NCBI GenBank assembly: GCA_030562195.1
Contig: CM060202.1
Span: 2,418,001 to 2,482,000, forward strand
Reading direction: 5' to 3'
DNA from: Nipponacmea schrenckii
Lineage: Eukaryota; Mollusca; Gastropoda; Lottiidae
DNA length: 64,000 nt
This document shows, piece after piece, positions 48,051-60,600 of this stretch (position 1 is the first letter of the stretch; every line of letters starts with the position of its first letter). The notes beneath the pieces were generated by a model that was given only the letters and a program-made list of their open reading frames with translations, was not told the DNA's origin and did not search any database. A program made the translations under genes and the position numbers.

Positions 48051-49791
48051 GGAAGCTCGCTAGCCCAAACGGAAAAAGATAGACTATTTCTGTTTTCACC
48101 AATGGTTTTTATATGGGCTGGAATCAAAAATGAATATCTAACATGAAATTTTCGCTAAACCGAAAGTGGCTAATTGCATAATATGCAAATAAGATTTCAA
48201 GCTAGCTCGGGCCCTAATAGTCGCATCGGTCTGAAATTTACAGGATATAGAAAGATAGGCAGCGCAATTAAAACTACATCATCAAAATTTTTTGATCACT
48301 TCCGGTTTGGGCGTGGGGACTTCCGGTTTTTTCGTCTCATGTCGGGCGACCCTGCTTCCGATGTAATTCAAGATTCTAAACAAAATCAGTATATTTTAGC
48401 TATACTAAATGATTTTAATCCCCTGAGATGAAGAAAAATTAAATTGAATGTTGCGCATGCGCAGTTTTCAAAAATGGCAAATTTTCTTAAAAATTTAATA
48501 AGTCCGCCAATTATTAACCGATTTTTATGATTTTGGTGTTTATCGAAACCTTGATACTTTATCTAAAAAATGTTGGGAACAGAATTTTGATTTTCGAATT
48601 TGAATTTTTTTTATGCCCGTTCGAATTTTTCGAAAATTTAAAACTCTATATCTCGTGACCTTGACCTTAAATGACCTTGACATTTGAGATGTAGAATGTC
48701 ATTGACCTCAGCTGTCTATAGATGTGCTGATATTGCATGACAAATATTAACTTCCGGTTTTATAGCCCACCGAAATCTTAAAAATTTAATAAGTCCGCCA
48801 ATTATTAACCGATTTTTATGATTTTGGTGTTTATCGAAACCTTGATACTTTATCTAAAAAATGTTGGGAACAGAATTTTGATTTTCGATTTTGAATTTTT
48901 TTTTATGCCCGTTCGAATTTTTCGAAAATTTAAAACTCTATATCTCGTGACCTTGACCTTAAATGACCTTGACATTTGAGATGTAGAATGTCATTGACCT
49001 CAGCTGTCTATAGATGTGCTGATATTGCATGACAAATATTAACTTCCGGTTTTATAGCCCACCGAAATCTGACTATTTTGCAATTTTGGATGGTTATGTT
49101 ACACTTTCGGGCTTTAATGTTCGGATCGATCTGAAATTTACAGGATATAGATAGATACGCAACACAATTAAAAATATATCATCAAAATTTTTTGATCACT
49201 TCCGGTTTGGGCGTGGGGACTTCCGTTTTTTTTTTTATCTCATTTCAGGCGACCCTACATCCCGTGTAATTCAAGAATGTAAGCAAAAACAGTACATTAG
49301 CTATACAAAATAATTTGCATCCCTCGAGAAGAAAAAAATTCCAATTGCTAATAAAATTTATTTATTTTTTTGTAAAATTTTTGCATACAAATTCAAAAAA
49401 TATCTCTTTATAAAGCTGTGAATTAGCAAATTATCACATAGCTTGAATTTTCTCTCTATGTTAATTACAACCAAAGTTACAAAATAATGTTTAAATTTGA
49501 ATATAGAGAGTTTAAATTTCATGACAAATTGACATCTTACTACCTACTTAAATTTTAGTTTGGAATTTATGTAAATATCCTACCGAAATCTTAGACATGT
49601 ACAAAAATCTAATAAGGAACTGATAGTAGAAACTTATAGTAGAAAAAATTGCCTATATAGCGGAAAGTTTACGCTTACAATTGTAGGCTGAAAAGTACCG
49701 GAATTGAAAGCTAGCAGGTTAGAAGTTCAAAATGTTCGAAATCCATGGGATAACGCACAGTTGCCACGCTCGGAGCTGTTCACAGTTCTAG
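47973..49791. mobile_element. 608-bp-module element, copy 3 (complete ends)
   Basis: The head GCGTGGCAATAAAATTTGTC, one T-run, the body, two modules and the tail ending CACAGTTCTAG are all present once. The first module carries an internal ~291-bp tandem duplication (CTTAAAAATTTAATAAGTCC at 48486 and 48777). This copy gives the best view of both ends: flank ...AATTTATT before the head and TTGCCATTG after the tail. Confidence 0.8.
48486..49068. repeat. 291-bp tandem duplication inside copy 3
   Basis: Two nearly identical units start CTTAAAAATTTAATAAGTCC and end TATAGCCCACCGAAATC. The junction shares TCTTAA, suggesting slippage or unequal exchange at a microhomology. Near identity means it is recent. 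Confidence 0.9.
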
Positions 49792-49796
49792 TTGCC

Positions 49797-49960
49797 ATTG
49801 TTCTTGAATTTTTTGTGGACACAATCTGGTTTCTTTGAAGATTTTGAACTTAAATCGAGTGTTTGCAATCAAATATGGATAAACCCTGTTTAAAATTAGA
49901 AAAATCGAAAATTATCTTGTATAAGTTTCTGCCCTTGAAATATCTGTGTGGATAAAAATG
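49797..49960 (+). repeat. Pearl-like family A fragment
   Basis: AATCAAATATGGATAAACCC, AAATCGAAAATTATCTTG and TTCTGCCCTTG are family A unit landmarks. Single unit. Confidence 0.5.
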
Positions 49961-50670
49961 AATCTTGTGATGTAAACAAAGCTCGCCCCATACACAAATG
50001 TTAATCTCAAAGATATTCATCATATCATAGAACTATAACGTTATAGTTATTCATCATATCTACCAAAAGATTTGGCTGCCATTACAAATGTGAGCGTATT
50101 TCCATGGTCATCGCTATTTGTGGTGACGTCAACGAAACATTAATTCTAATTTCAGCTTCTTCAGGTGGATTTTGCAAGCCTTCTATACACATTTCTTTAG
50201 AAAAAGAATACATGGATAATGCATTATAAACACCAATAATCAAATAGTGTTCTTGTTTTTTTAATCTTTTCAATGTGAAAAACCACCTTTATTATGTAAG
50301 GCTGTGTAATCTTCCTAATGGGGGCTTAATACCAGTCCAATACCATAGGGCCGTAGGACAAGGAGACGGTGGGAGGGGGCTGTGGGTCCAAAGCACGCAC
50401 AAGTCGCTTGTGGCATACCGAGTCATACTAAATATAATATAATATAATGACTGGATGCCTTTAAATTGTCAGAACTGACTGTTATAGTTTTAGAATGGAA
50501 CGTCACTTATCCAGAAGGAAAATAATTTAAGCATGTAGTAAGCATATACTTATAAGATTTCCATCGGTTAATCCAATATCACAAAGTGGTTATTACAAAC
50601 TTAGTACTTATACCTTGACGGCAATAGTCACCTTTCTTGTATTATGGAAGTAAGTAAATGAAGTGATTTG

Positions 50671-50771
50671 ATTGGATTGCACGCTAGTGAATACCTCTGA
50701 TCAGAGGCCTTGTTGAGATTTTTTTTTATGTCGAGGGCTCTGATTGGCCTTAATCTAGTGTACAATCCAAT
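50671..50771. mobile_element. 101-bp palindromic MITE-like element
   Basis: Ends ATTGGATTGCACGCTAGTG and, inverted, ATTGGATTGTACACTAG. A perfect 14-bp palindrome CCTCTGATCAGAGG lies at 50694-50707. No coding. Confidence 0.65.
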
Positions 50772-50779
50772 AAAAATGG

Positions 50780-52700
50780 ATCCATTCACGTCCATATTGC
50801 AGTCATGGTATAAGTACGAATTTGGTAATAGCTTGTCATATTGAGTTAAAACCATCTCGTAAGACATTGACGGACTACTTGGAAACAAACGGCATACCAA
50901 TCACCATATAGAATATCTTGGCTCCACCCACGGACCACTGGCACAAAATAAGGAACTCATCTACCAATTTATTACCACATCTGTTTTTAACAGATAATCT
51001 AAGTTTGTTTTTACTTTTACATAATCAATTGACAAACAATTTTCATAGCAGAAACAAAAGAGAACATACTATAATTTTTTTTTTTTTGTTTTTTTTTTTG
51101 TGAAAGCTTTCTTCCCCCCTTTCTCACGTCTACTTTTCTTCTTTCTTTTAGGTCCTCAACTCTTCTAATCTAACCAAACCCAACCAAACCAAACCAACAA
51201 GAACCACAATGATCATAACGAGTTTTGGAAGAATGTAGAAGACTGAATCACTCACGCCACACCATCCAGGGCCGAGTTTCACCACCACGACATTCGTTCC
51301 GTTCTCAAACCACCACCAAACCAACAGTTTCCTGATCATCCAATTGATTCTAAATCCACTACCAACGACCACCAAAATAAAACTACCCAGTTTGCGATAT
51401 CAGCAATTGCTGGAAGCGAACGTTAACTCGTCATTTACCACCACCACCACCTCCACCTAGCTTGTCATTTTGAAAGTGCTTTAAATCAGAGAGATGAATA
51501 TTCTTTCTTTCGGTACAGATGTGTTAAATTTTGGTAAAACTGTCATGTTTGATTTTCTATCAATGTCTATAGAGGGGGTAAAACTTCGCTAATCAAACAA
51601 TCTAATATTTTCTAAATATTTTCCCAGTGACAATCAATCTCTGAGACTAGGAATATATGAATATTTGAAAATATGCGATGCAAATTAACATTGTTAACAG
51701 CTAACGTGAAACAAATTGTCCGGGGAGAAATGCACTATTTAAATAAAATGATAATTTCAAAAAATATCTCAATTATGCGATGTCTTTGTTTTTGAGTACT
51801 TCTTTAATGACGATTTTATATCAAAGTCGAACAAAATGTCTGTTTTCTTAAAATCGACTACAAAAAATCGATGATAATTGACAAGAAAAAAAAGTAAGAT
51901 AAAATGTACATTGATAATAACCATCAATTATTGAACATTGTTAACTGGTTCTGGCTTTTATTATATGTCTCTTAATATTATCAATATTTTAGTACTGGTT
52001 ATAAGTGAATGATTGTAAAGTCAAGTTAAGTCTAATATTATGGTGAGATTTGATTCCTTTATGCCCTCGAGGTCATCATAGTTCATTAAGTACATCATTA
52101 ATATGATTCTCTTATTTTAGATTTTGATATTGAAAGATACTGGATAATCTACCTTCGCACACTATTACAGCATTTCGACAAAATAATCCATAAATCTATA
52201 AAATTCTACAGAGAAAACGAATCTCAGTTTATTTTTTAATTCACTTTCTCATCATTTTTCAGACCCGAAGCCCTTGATGCAAAATCATTATTGAGGCTCG
52301 GGTAATAATAATCAACCTATGCTCGAGTTTCTAAAAAACGTCACTAGACGGATTGGCAGGGCATGTGCATGATTTATTGCAAGTCTTTGATATACTTACT
52401 TCGTACAAGGTATGGAGCTGTGTTGAACTGTGAGTTTTTGTCAAGTTCGTTTGTTATTCGATCCTGTCAGTCAATAATCAACTAATCCTATATCGAACTG
52501 TGAAGATATAACACATAACATGCATTTCCGATTTAATTGTGCATAGCTTCATACCATTTTAAAATGAACCTCGTCTTATTAAAAGGAAACTAAAGGCGTG
52601 GCCTATAAGAGTGCTTATGGTCTTGTTTATATATTCAGATTATAGTAGACTGTATAATGCTTTTGGGGTCGTATCATTAATTAATGGAACATAATTCTGT
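50780..52700. other. Stretch without supported genes; poly-T and Asn/Pro-rich open segment
   Basis: T-runs at 51076-51102 and a long pyrimidine tract end in TTTTAG at 51151. After it, a low-complexity segment 51152-51475 is rich in CCAAACC/CCACCAC and encodes Asn/Pro/His-rich residues with stops. It could be the disordered part of a retroelement ORF1. I cannot support a gene. Confidence 0.35.
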
Positions 52701-52862
52701 CTATCTATTATTCTTCATATATTTGTGTATATTTTATCAATTTATTTTGTTACTGTATTTTCCAAATGGGCTGAATGTTAGACAGGCCCATGGTATTGTG
52801 TATTGGACCTCATTTACCCGACATCTGACCTATGTAAAATAAAGAGTTTATTATTATCATAA
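52700..52862 (+). mobile_element. LINE 3' end
   Basis: GGGCTGAATGTTAGACAGGC, CCCATGGTATTGTGTATTGG, ACCTATGTAAAATAAAGAG and a TTATTATCAT tail. Same family layout as 22946-23335. Confidence 0.6.
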
Positions 52863-52869
52863 CTCTCTG

Positions 52870-54485
52870 CCGCTTGCACATTTCACCCCTCCCCCAACTC
52901 TGATAACAAATTACAGACATTTATTAACCTTTAGACAGCGTAAGTCTGTTTTTTTATTATTATTATTTAAAGCTTCAGTTTCAATGAACGTACTTATGAA
53001 ACCGCGACGGTCGAACAGTACGACTTTTTTGAGTTTTTGAGTTTGTAAAATAAAATTCATTTAAATTAAACGTTGTTTACCCTGTTTCTTAATACTTGTA
53101 TCATTAATTTTCCGTGTCAATGACGTTGATAGCTCAAGTTTTTATGCAGTCTCTTCTATTCATCTCGAGGCAAATTATCTTCATGACATTATAATTTTGA
53201 CATTTTGAGTTTATATTTGAATTGATAATAATACAGAAAGTGACAGACGTATGAAGCTGTGCATAGGATTCAATTTAGGTTTAAAAAAGATTATTTAACA
53301 ATTTATCAGACCAAAGTTGAGTTTTGTCAAGATAACTTTTGGTTTTACATAGAAGTTCAGTAGCAATCAAAAATGTTCAGACGTTTCACATCAATCTTGC
53401 CAATGATGTTAATAAAGTTTTGCAGATTTGTAGCATATTTCTAGATTTGGAAGAAGACTTTCACGAAAAATATACATAATTTGAATAGTCATGGGGAAAA
53501 ATAGATGAATATAATATTAAATAAATAAGGGATCAATATCAACGATAGCAGAGGTCACTAACTTTTTGTAGGGTCTACTGAACACTAAAATATCTTTTTC
53601 AAAATGCGATACCATTTCAATTGAAGCCTGGTCCCATACGATAGTCAGTACACGATGCACAAGTAGTTTCTAAGTCATGTAATCTTGTTTTGAAGAAACC
53701 ATAGAATACAGTTTGCAAATTCTAGGGGCTGCTAGTGGCATACAATATCTTAGTGTTCTATACCTGCAAAAGAAGAGATAATATATTGGGTATCCATTGT
53801 AATTGATGCAGGTCGATTGGCGGACAAAATACAAGTCGTTCTGATGGGACAATATTCCGAATTACTTGGATTAAGGAAGCATAAAGCCTCTTTCACGGTG
53901 GTATTTCCGTTTTAATAGTTCATGGACTTTGCCAGGAAAAACGCAAAAACAACATATTTTATAACTGTGAGTAATTTGATGGTTGATTTCCGTAAATCAT
54001 TATTTCTCGGAAAACACTGGAAGCCTTAGCAAGTTATCGCCTACAAATTAATGCTGTTGCTGACGTGCTAAATCTGAATCTTCACAAACAAACAAATGGT
54101 TGACCATAAGGTATCGTGCGAACCTTCACCTTTAGGCAAATCTCATTGCTGTAAATGTACGATGAACTCCAGTGTAGCGTCATTCATTGCTTCTCGACAT
54201 ACTTCATATTCTCATTATTCTCTTGTGGCAATGTTCAAAAGGTCTCTGTCTTTTTATTTGCGTGTAAGAAAGAAGACATGACCTTAATCGATTCATAGCA
54301 TTGGGCTTATTGTATTCCGCTTTTATTTTGTACATGGTATCGTAATGACTTGTTTGTGTAACAATCGTCTTACTAGGTAGAAAATATATATTTACATTTT
54401 CAACACAATCTATAATTATGATTAATTACTTGTAATTTATTGCATTGCTTACTTTTTTTACATACAAAATGCGATGTTGTCAAAA
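52870..54485. other. Stretch without supported features
   Basis: Only short ORFs. ATTGTCCCATCAGAACGA (inverted, about 53837-53854) matches 3853-3870, perhaps a shared old repeat. Nothing else is recognised. Confidence 0.45.
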
Positions 54486-54489
54486 CAAG

Positions 54490-55510
54490 CATTACGACTA
54501 AAGTACTGTTAGCCAACATGTTGCCGAAATGCCATGTTATCGAAAATGTTGTCAGTGTGTACAGATGGAAAACATTCGACAACATGTTGTCCAATTATTG
54601 TCGAGATGCAAATGATGTTTTACCCAATCAGAAGCGCTTTATAAATCCCATGATCTATCCGAAACCACGTGATGTAGACAAAATTGACAGCCACCAGCAA
54701 GGAATGGACTGTAGTAGAGGTGGAACTTTGTGTTGATTTCGGTATCCCGTACAAATACTGCAGACTTGTGAATGAATCACCTGAAAAAAAAAGATTTAAT
54801 TGTCTGTACAATTTGGACTCTTGTTGGGGTGTAGATTGGCTTACATAGTTGAGCTATGTTTGTAAACGTCTTTAGTGGGCAGTATCGTCTAACCAACTGG
54901 CAAAATATATCTCATTTGAAGCTGCACAATTTGTTTGTCTTTATTAGCTCAGGTGTAGAAAGGTATGAAAAAAAACACAATTCACTCACCTGATGCAAGG
55001 AACCGTAGAATTAATGCTAGTCTTTCGGAAGCCGAAATTGCATCCCTCAGATGAGTGTCTGGCTTTGTTATGAGAGGCCCCACTTTGCATAGTAGTTCTT
55101 CAAATACTGGTTCATCTTAAGAAAATACTGATATGAGGGTTTATCACCTATTCTCAGTTCCTTCAGGAGACTGTTGTACGCCCCGTGTTGGTTTCTCTTA
55201 TATATCCACGGTCTTGTCCAAACTCTCTTCTCAGCTTTACGTCTTCTTTGTCCTCTTTCGATTAGAATGCTTAAAATAATGGCAGACACCCCTACAATAC
55301 GTCTTCTCCTGTTTGAATCCTCCATTTTTATGATTTTTTCTTTCCAAAACCTTGTATTCTCGGAAACATTCGGCAACAAGTTGCCCAACATATTGTCGAA
55401 CTGTTGTTGTGTGTTTACAGGACAAACTTTGTGTTGCCCAAGCGTTTCAGCAGCATGTTGGTCAATATGTTGTCGAAAATGTTGTCAGTGTGTACAGTAC
55501 TTAACAAATT
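54490..55510 (-). mobile_element. PIF/Harbinger transposon remnant
   Basis: Both ends carry AACATGTTGCCGAAA/TTGTCGAAAATGTTGTCAG-type sequence. TCGAAAATGTTGTCAGTGTG recurs at 54540 and about 55476. Between them lies the N-terminal part of a HARBI1-like transposase with an intron. The DDE catalytic part is missing, so this is an internally deleted copy. Confidence 0.75.
54620..55325 (-). pseudogene. HARBI1-like transposase N-terminal part, frameshifted
   Basis: The first piece (from 55325 down) has KRVWTRPWIYKRNQHGAYNS and ELRIGDKPSYQYFLKMN. After the last residue the frame shifts near 55110, and the match continues in another frame as VFEELLCKVGPLITKPDTHL and ERLALILRFLASG. A donor GTGAGT then follows at about 54991. 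The next piece starts after CAG near 54781 with GDSFTSLQYLYGIPKSTQSS, the usual Harbinger exon 2 start, and soon runs into the element's terminal sequence. One indel plus an internal deletion make it non-functional. Confidence 0.8.
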
Positions 55511-55514
55511 TATC

Positions 55515-57085
55515 CAACACAACCCAACTATCAATCTCGTAAAAAAGTCAAACTCAATATCTGCATTACCAAAAATCACAGTTGCAAAGTTATCAATTTA
55601 TATATTGAAACTTTGAGGATAATCAACTTTTTTTTTATCCCGTTGCGTAATTTCGCGAAACAGATCATTTCGTGGCATGATTGTTGATACCCATCATTAT
55701 TTTCCGCAAGATGATCCTATGAATAAAATGAAAATGTTTATCTGGATTGGATAATAACGCTTTTTGGAGTCTCGCGTGTGGGACAAAAATAAATCAATCG
55801 GCGAAAAGTAAAAAAATTGCCGACAAATATCAAACTGGTTTGATGTTATAAATCCTGTCGGAAACGCGATAATCTTATCGCGTATTATTGATAAAGCAGA
55901 AAAAGGCCGAGTAGAGATTGTCCGTCTCCTCGTGTGCCTACAACCGGTCATTCAAACTCTTGACAACACTCTAATCTGCTACAAAAATCAGAGAAAACTA
56001 TTTGTTCTCAGAATAAAGATGATATTCACATACTGTTTTTTTTTTTAAATATAAACAATTTTTACACTGGATTGGGCAGCAGGCTGTCTATATAAGCCCT
56101 CTCAAGACAAACAAAATGCTACAGACATATACATAGTTTTGTGGAAGAAAATAATGAAGTAGGGAATGAAATAAAATTTAAATCTAAAATAAAAAAATCT
56201 AAAATTTTGACATCTGTTGATGTCAAAAAAAGGCAAGAATTTGTTTCTGGCATCTGAATGTAAGGGACATTCTAAGAGAAAATGGTATCTTCAATTGTAT
56301 GACCACAACTGCAAGTAGGTCTGTCAGAAATATGTCTTTTATATTTATGCTCGCTTAAATCACTACAGGAAAGACGAATGTGACAGTGAATAACTTGTTT
56401 TTTCTTTTGTCAATATTGTGAATAGTAAATAAGTTCATAGTGATCACATAATATATTGGTACTGCATGGTTTGTCAATTCAGCCACAGTAGTGACATGGC
56501 ACGATTATTGACGAGCCATTTTATGCATTACATAATTCTTAACATAAACATTAACATAATATTCTAAAAGGCTTACAAAATATTTAGGAATAAAAAACAC
56601 ATAATACACTATTCAGTAGTTATATTTACCTTCATAGAAAAACTTAACAATTAGTTAAGTGGGGTCCCACTAACAAAAGCTACAAAGAAACGACTATTTG
56701 TCACCGGAAAAATATTTCAACCTTATTCAAAACTACAATCCATATCGAAGAACTCAATATCTACTTAAATTTTTGTTTTCAAAATATCCACTTTTATTAA
56801 GTCCTTTTTACAGTCAAAAACATAAGCTGGAATATCGCTATTGTTACTTTAGGGTATTATTTCACTCTTGTGAAGGTAATATCAAACGAAAGTTTTATTA
56901 ATATTAGTATTTTGTACTCTAGTCAACAATGAGCAACATGTAGATTATGTAGATTTCTTTTAAAAAACAATATGTTTTCACTTTACTCAATACATCAATT
57001 GAAAACCAATATAGATGAACCTAAAAACATTACAACTTAAAAAGTTACAGTTTCAATTTCATTTTGTAAGGCCAATAATTAAAGT
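55515..57085. other. Stretch without supported genes
   Basis: Several 60-85-codon ORFs, none with recognised domains or splice context. Confidence 0.5.
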
Positions 57086-57330
57086 CATAAAGTAACAGAA
57101 TCCCTTAAAATCTTGAAAACTCACAAAATTTAAGTCATTTTTTAAAAACGATTCAATTTGTTAAGCGTTTTTCAATAATCAAATGCATGGACAACTACTT
57201 AGTTTTGTGGATATTATTTATTTTTTATGTTATTTATGGCAGCAGGAATTTTTACTATTGAATAGAGCTCTAATTGAACAAGTTTAAAAAATTTTAAAAT
57301 TTAAGGTTCATTCTAAGATCTATTATCCCT
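57085..57330 (-). mobile_element. TTAA MITE fragment related to 1124-1720
   Basis: The inverted right end AGGGATAATAGATCTTAGAA precedes TTAA at 57331-57334. The internal ATTCTGTTACTTTATGAC and AAACGCTTAA (reverse complement) match the other copy. The left end is lost. Confidence 0.6.
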
Positions 57331-57339
57331 TTAACATGT

Positions 57340-57615
57340 AGCATCCCAATTGCCGTGTAAAAGCGTTGCTGAGCTGCAACGGCGACTGCAATTATCTCAG
57401 AGCATGTGAGGTCGCCATTACCGTGGTATAGCACCAGATACCATGCAGTGGGCGCCATTGCCATTGCCACCATTGAGATCTCTTGTCTTAGGACAAGTGT
57501 TATAACAACTCCATTATAAACGCAAGGAGCATGACGTGCATTTTTATTAGAAATGCGCCATAGGAACGCAATAGGGTCGCATGTTGCGTGACTTTTTTCG
57601 CGTGTAAAATTTTCC
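57340..57615. other. Local GC-richer island
   Basis: GTAAAAGCGTTGCTGAGCTG, CAACGGCGACTGC, GGCGCCATTGCC and CGCATGTTGCGTGAC stand out from the AT-rich surroundings. No ORF or domain. CGCGTGTAAAA and CCGTGTAAAAGCG near the two edges hint at an old element. Confidence 0.35.
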
Positions 57616-57619
57616 GGCG

Positions 57620-60600
57620 ACCAAGTACATTGTCAAAAAATGTTGTAAGTTTAAAATTGAAATAAATTACACGGATGGTGAATCTGTCCTTAAGAAGTCA
57701 TTACCATGTATGATCACTACACAAATCCTGTTCGCTTACTTTCCTTGTTTAATTATTGACGCAAGTTAAATTTGACAAAGATAGATTAACAGATTTTTCT
57801 TATGATTGAAATAAAATATCTATTTCAATTCCTTTGAGTAAATAAAGGTTAACAGTCCTTAAAATTTGAGGTATGAAAGATTTTTTTTTTTTTTGCAACA
57901 TTGAATAGTCACACTTGACATGGCATTAAACGGCAATTCTTTTCTGTTTGTTTTATTTGAATGGATGTTTTCTCTGTAAAACAGTAAATTTGTCTATTCC
58001 TAATAATATATATTAAGATAAAGATAGATCACCCAATCCTCTAAGCAAATCATAATGTTTGGAATAAGATTGGAATATCAGCCTCAAAATACTACTGTTA
58101 ATCTTAGAATGTCTTTGTATCTTTTGGTAAGCTTTCATTTAAAGGAAAGATACACTTTCTCCTTAAAAAGTCCCATAAAATAGGACTGAAAATTATCCTA
58201 TTTAAAAGACAATGTGTGCTCATGTAATTTATCTAGCAAGGAATTTCTGAGATTAACAGTACTATTTAGAGGCTGCTATTTCAATTCTGTTAAATAAATA
58301 GACAAGACAGAATAGATTAAAATTTGACACGATATTAGATACAAACAGGATCCTTTGTGTACTTATATGGGATATGAATATATGTTGTATAACAGGTTAA
58401 ATTTAGACTTTAGTAAAAAAATATCTGTACATTGCGACATTCCTATTTTAGGTTTTTAATGCACACATTATATTTTAGAATATATTAACATAATTCCCAT
58501 TCATTCAAGTATTTCCGTTGATGGTTTAAACCTTTACGAGTGTGACGTAATTATCTTGAGAAATATCAGCCACCATTCATAAAAAGTTTGAACAACGAAG
58601 AAATTCACAAACTTACACCCACGCAGATAGTTACTGGTCCGTATGAAAATAGGTCACAGCCCCGTCTTACCGATATCGGCCATGGATTAGATTACAGTTA
58701 AATAAGGATCTAAATGTTAAGGATTTAGTCGAAATAGACCCATAATCTAACATGGTTAATACGGATTTCAAAGGTTATTATATTACCGGGACATATTAAA
58801 TCACAGCCATTTATATACAAAGGAAAAATTTTCTTTAGCCGATACACTGGCTTAATATACATGTACCTCATTTAACGTACATTTACTAAAACAACTTTTA
58901 GATCTTTTACTTTTAAATAAAATTTATACGAGAATAACCGTACTTTTCTACCAGAACATCACAGTTTATTAATGTGAACTATTCTGTTAAGGATACAAAA
59001 AACGTCATTCATACCTAACATATAAATCATCTCTTTATAAAACTTCATTTAGTGGTGACTGAAATATGATTTTAAAGATTAATGTGAATGTATGGAACTT
59101 CTGAATAATGTTTAACATTTGTATAAAAAAAATAAGTTTTTGACGTATAATTGAGAAGCTGACATGATATGATATATTTGTTTTCGTGGAAGGGAGGGTT
59201 TTGTTTTTTACAGTGTCTACACCTTGGATGAAATAAATACAATAAATATGAAAATGTAATAAAGGTTCTGGAACTGCTGGGTTTTGTCTTTGTTCTGATC
59301 TGAAATTAGATAAAATAATAACACACCGAGGCGTGGGGTTGGTTTGTTATAGAAATAAGGTTAAGTTTACTTTGAACAAAGTATTCGTTGAAGTTATTTT
59401 TTTAATATGCGACAATCATAATCATAAACAAGGGGAAATCTTTCTCGTAATGGGCATAGACTATGTTACTTATTAAATTATTGTTTGTATATAACGGGAC
59501 ATCCAATCTAGCATTTACAGATATAATTCGATTTTTAAAATACAAACAACAAAACAAAAAACATATTTTGTTTGTGTAATCTTAAACCATAAAACCAAAG
59601 GTGCCAAAGGCCCACATTTTTTTTTATTAAATATGTATAATGTCTATTGCAAAAAATGTTTTTTTTTTAAAGAGAAATGGAACAACAGCATCAAAATAGG
59701 TCTTAAAATGTTTTTACGCTGGTAAAATATATATGAGTACACATTTTTTCTCAAAAATTTTAAAACAAATTTTGGATTATCTTTTTGGTTACATTTCTAG
59801 CCGACAAATGGGTTATGTTTTCAATGTAAATTTACGAAAAAATGTGTTTTTATTAAAACAAAACCATTCTAAGACTAATAGTACTATTTAGAGGCGGATA
59901 TTCCCATTTTCTTCAGAAGCATATATACATAAACAATTCAAAAAACGTTTGACATTGCTCAGATTATAGTAACGATAATATAATAAGTTAAGGTATGTGA
60001 TTTTCAAGAGAATTAGAGTGAGTAAAGGTTAAAGTTACTTATAATACAGGTCACACCATATTAATAACAAAGTTGAGAAACAGCCAGATTGAACACAAAG
60101 TATTGGATTTCAAACTAGGTTATTTAAAGAGAATAACTTTAATACTTAACCAAGAATATTAGTCTTAACCAGAGTGCTCGGGACAAATTCTGTAAGGTTC
60201 TTTCCGCTGTTCAAAAAGTTTTAACACAATCGTAATACTGAAAGAATGTGTCAACCAATGAAAAGCATAATTTTTGAAGCATGGAGAATTTTCAATCTGA
60301 TATGTGGGTCATTTCCAAATGTGAGTCCACGATAGTGTGGGGAGAGGGTGATTTTCAAAGTGTATAATCTCGAGGCCTTACATTTTAATAGATCTGAAGG
60401 CAAATAGCATACATTACCTTTATCTGGAATTTATTGGTAAAAGTAGAAAAATAATATTCAAATCTGAGCTGATAGAACAGAGAATAGTATAGTGGTTTTA
60501 AGTATTACCATATCCAGATCTCTTTAATGTCTTTTATCTCGATAATGTAGATCATGAGACCTTAAACAACTGACAGATTCACGATTTAGACGACTATCTT

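Noticed and set aside
50628..50900. 90-codon minus ORF
   Set aside because: Spans the 101-bp palindromic element and non-conserved sequence.
51151..51475. Acceptor-like TTTTAG followed by an Asn/Pro-rich segment as an exon
   Set aside because: Low-complexity with stops in all frames; no partner exon found.
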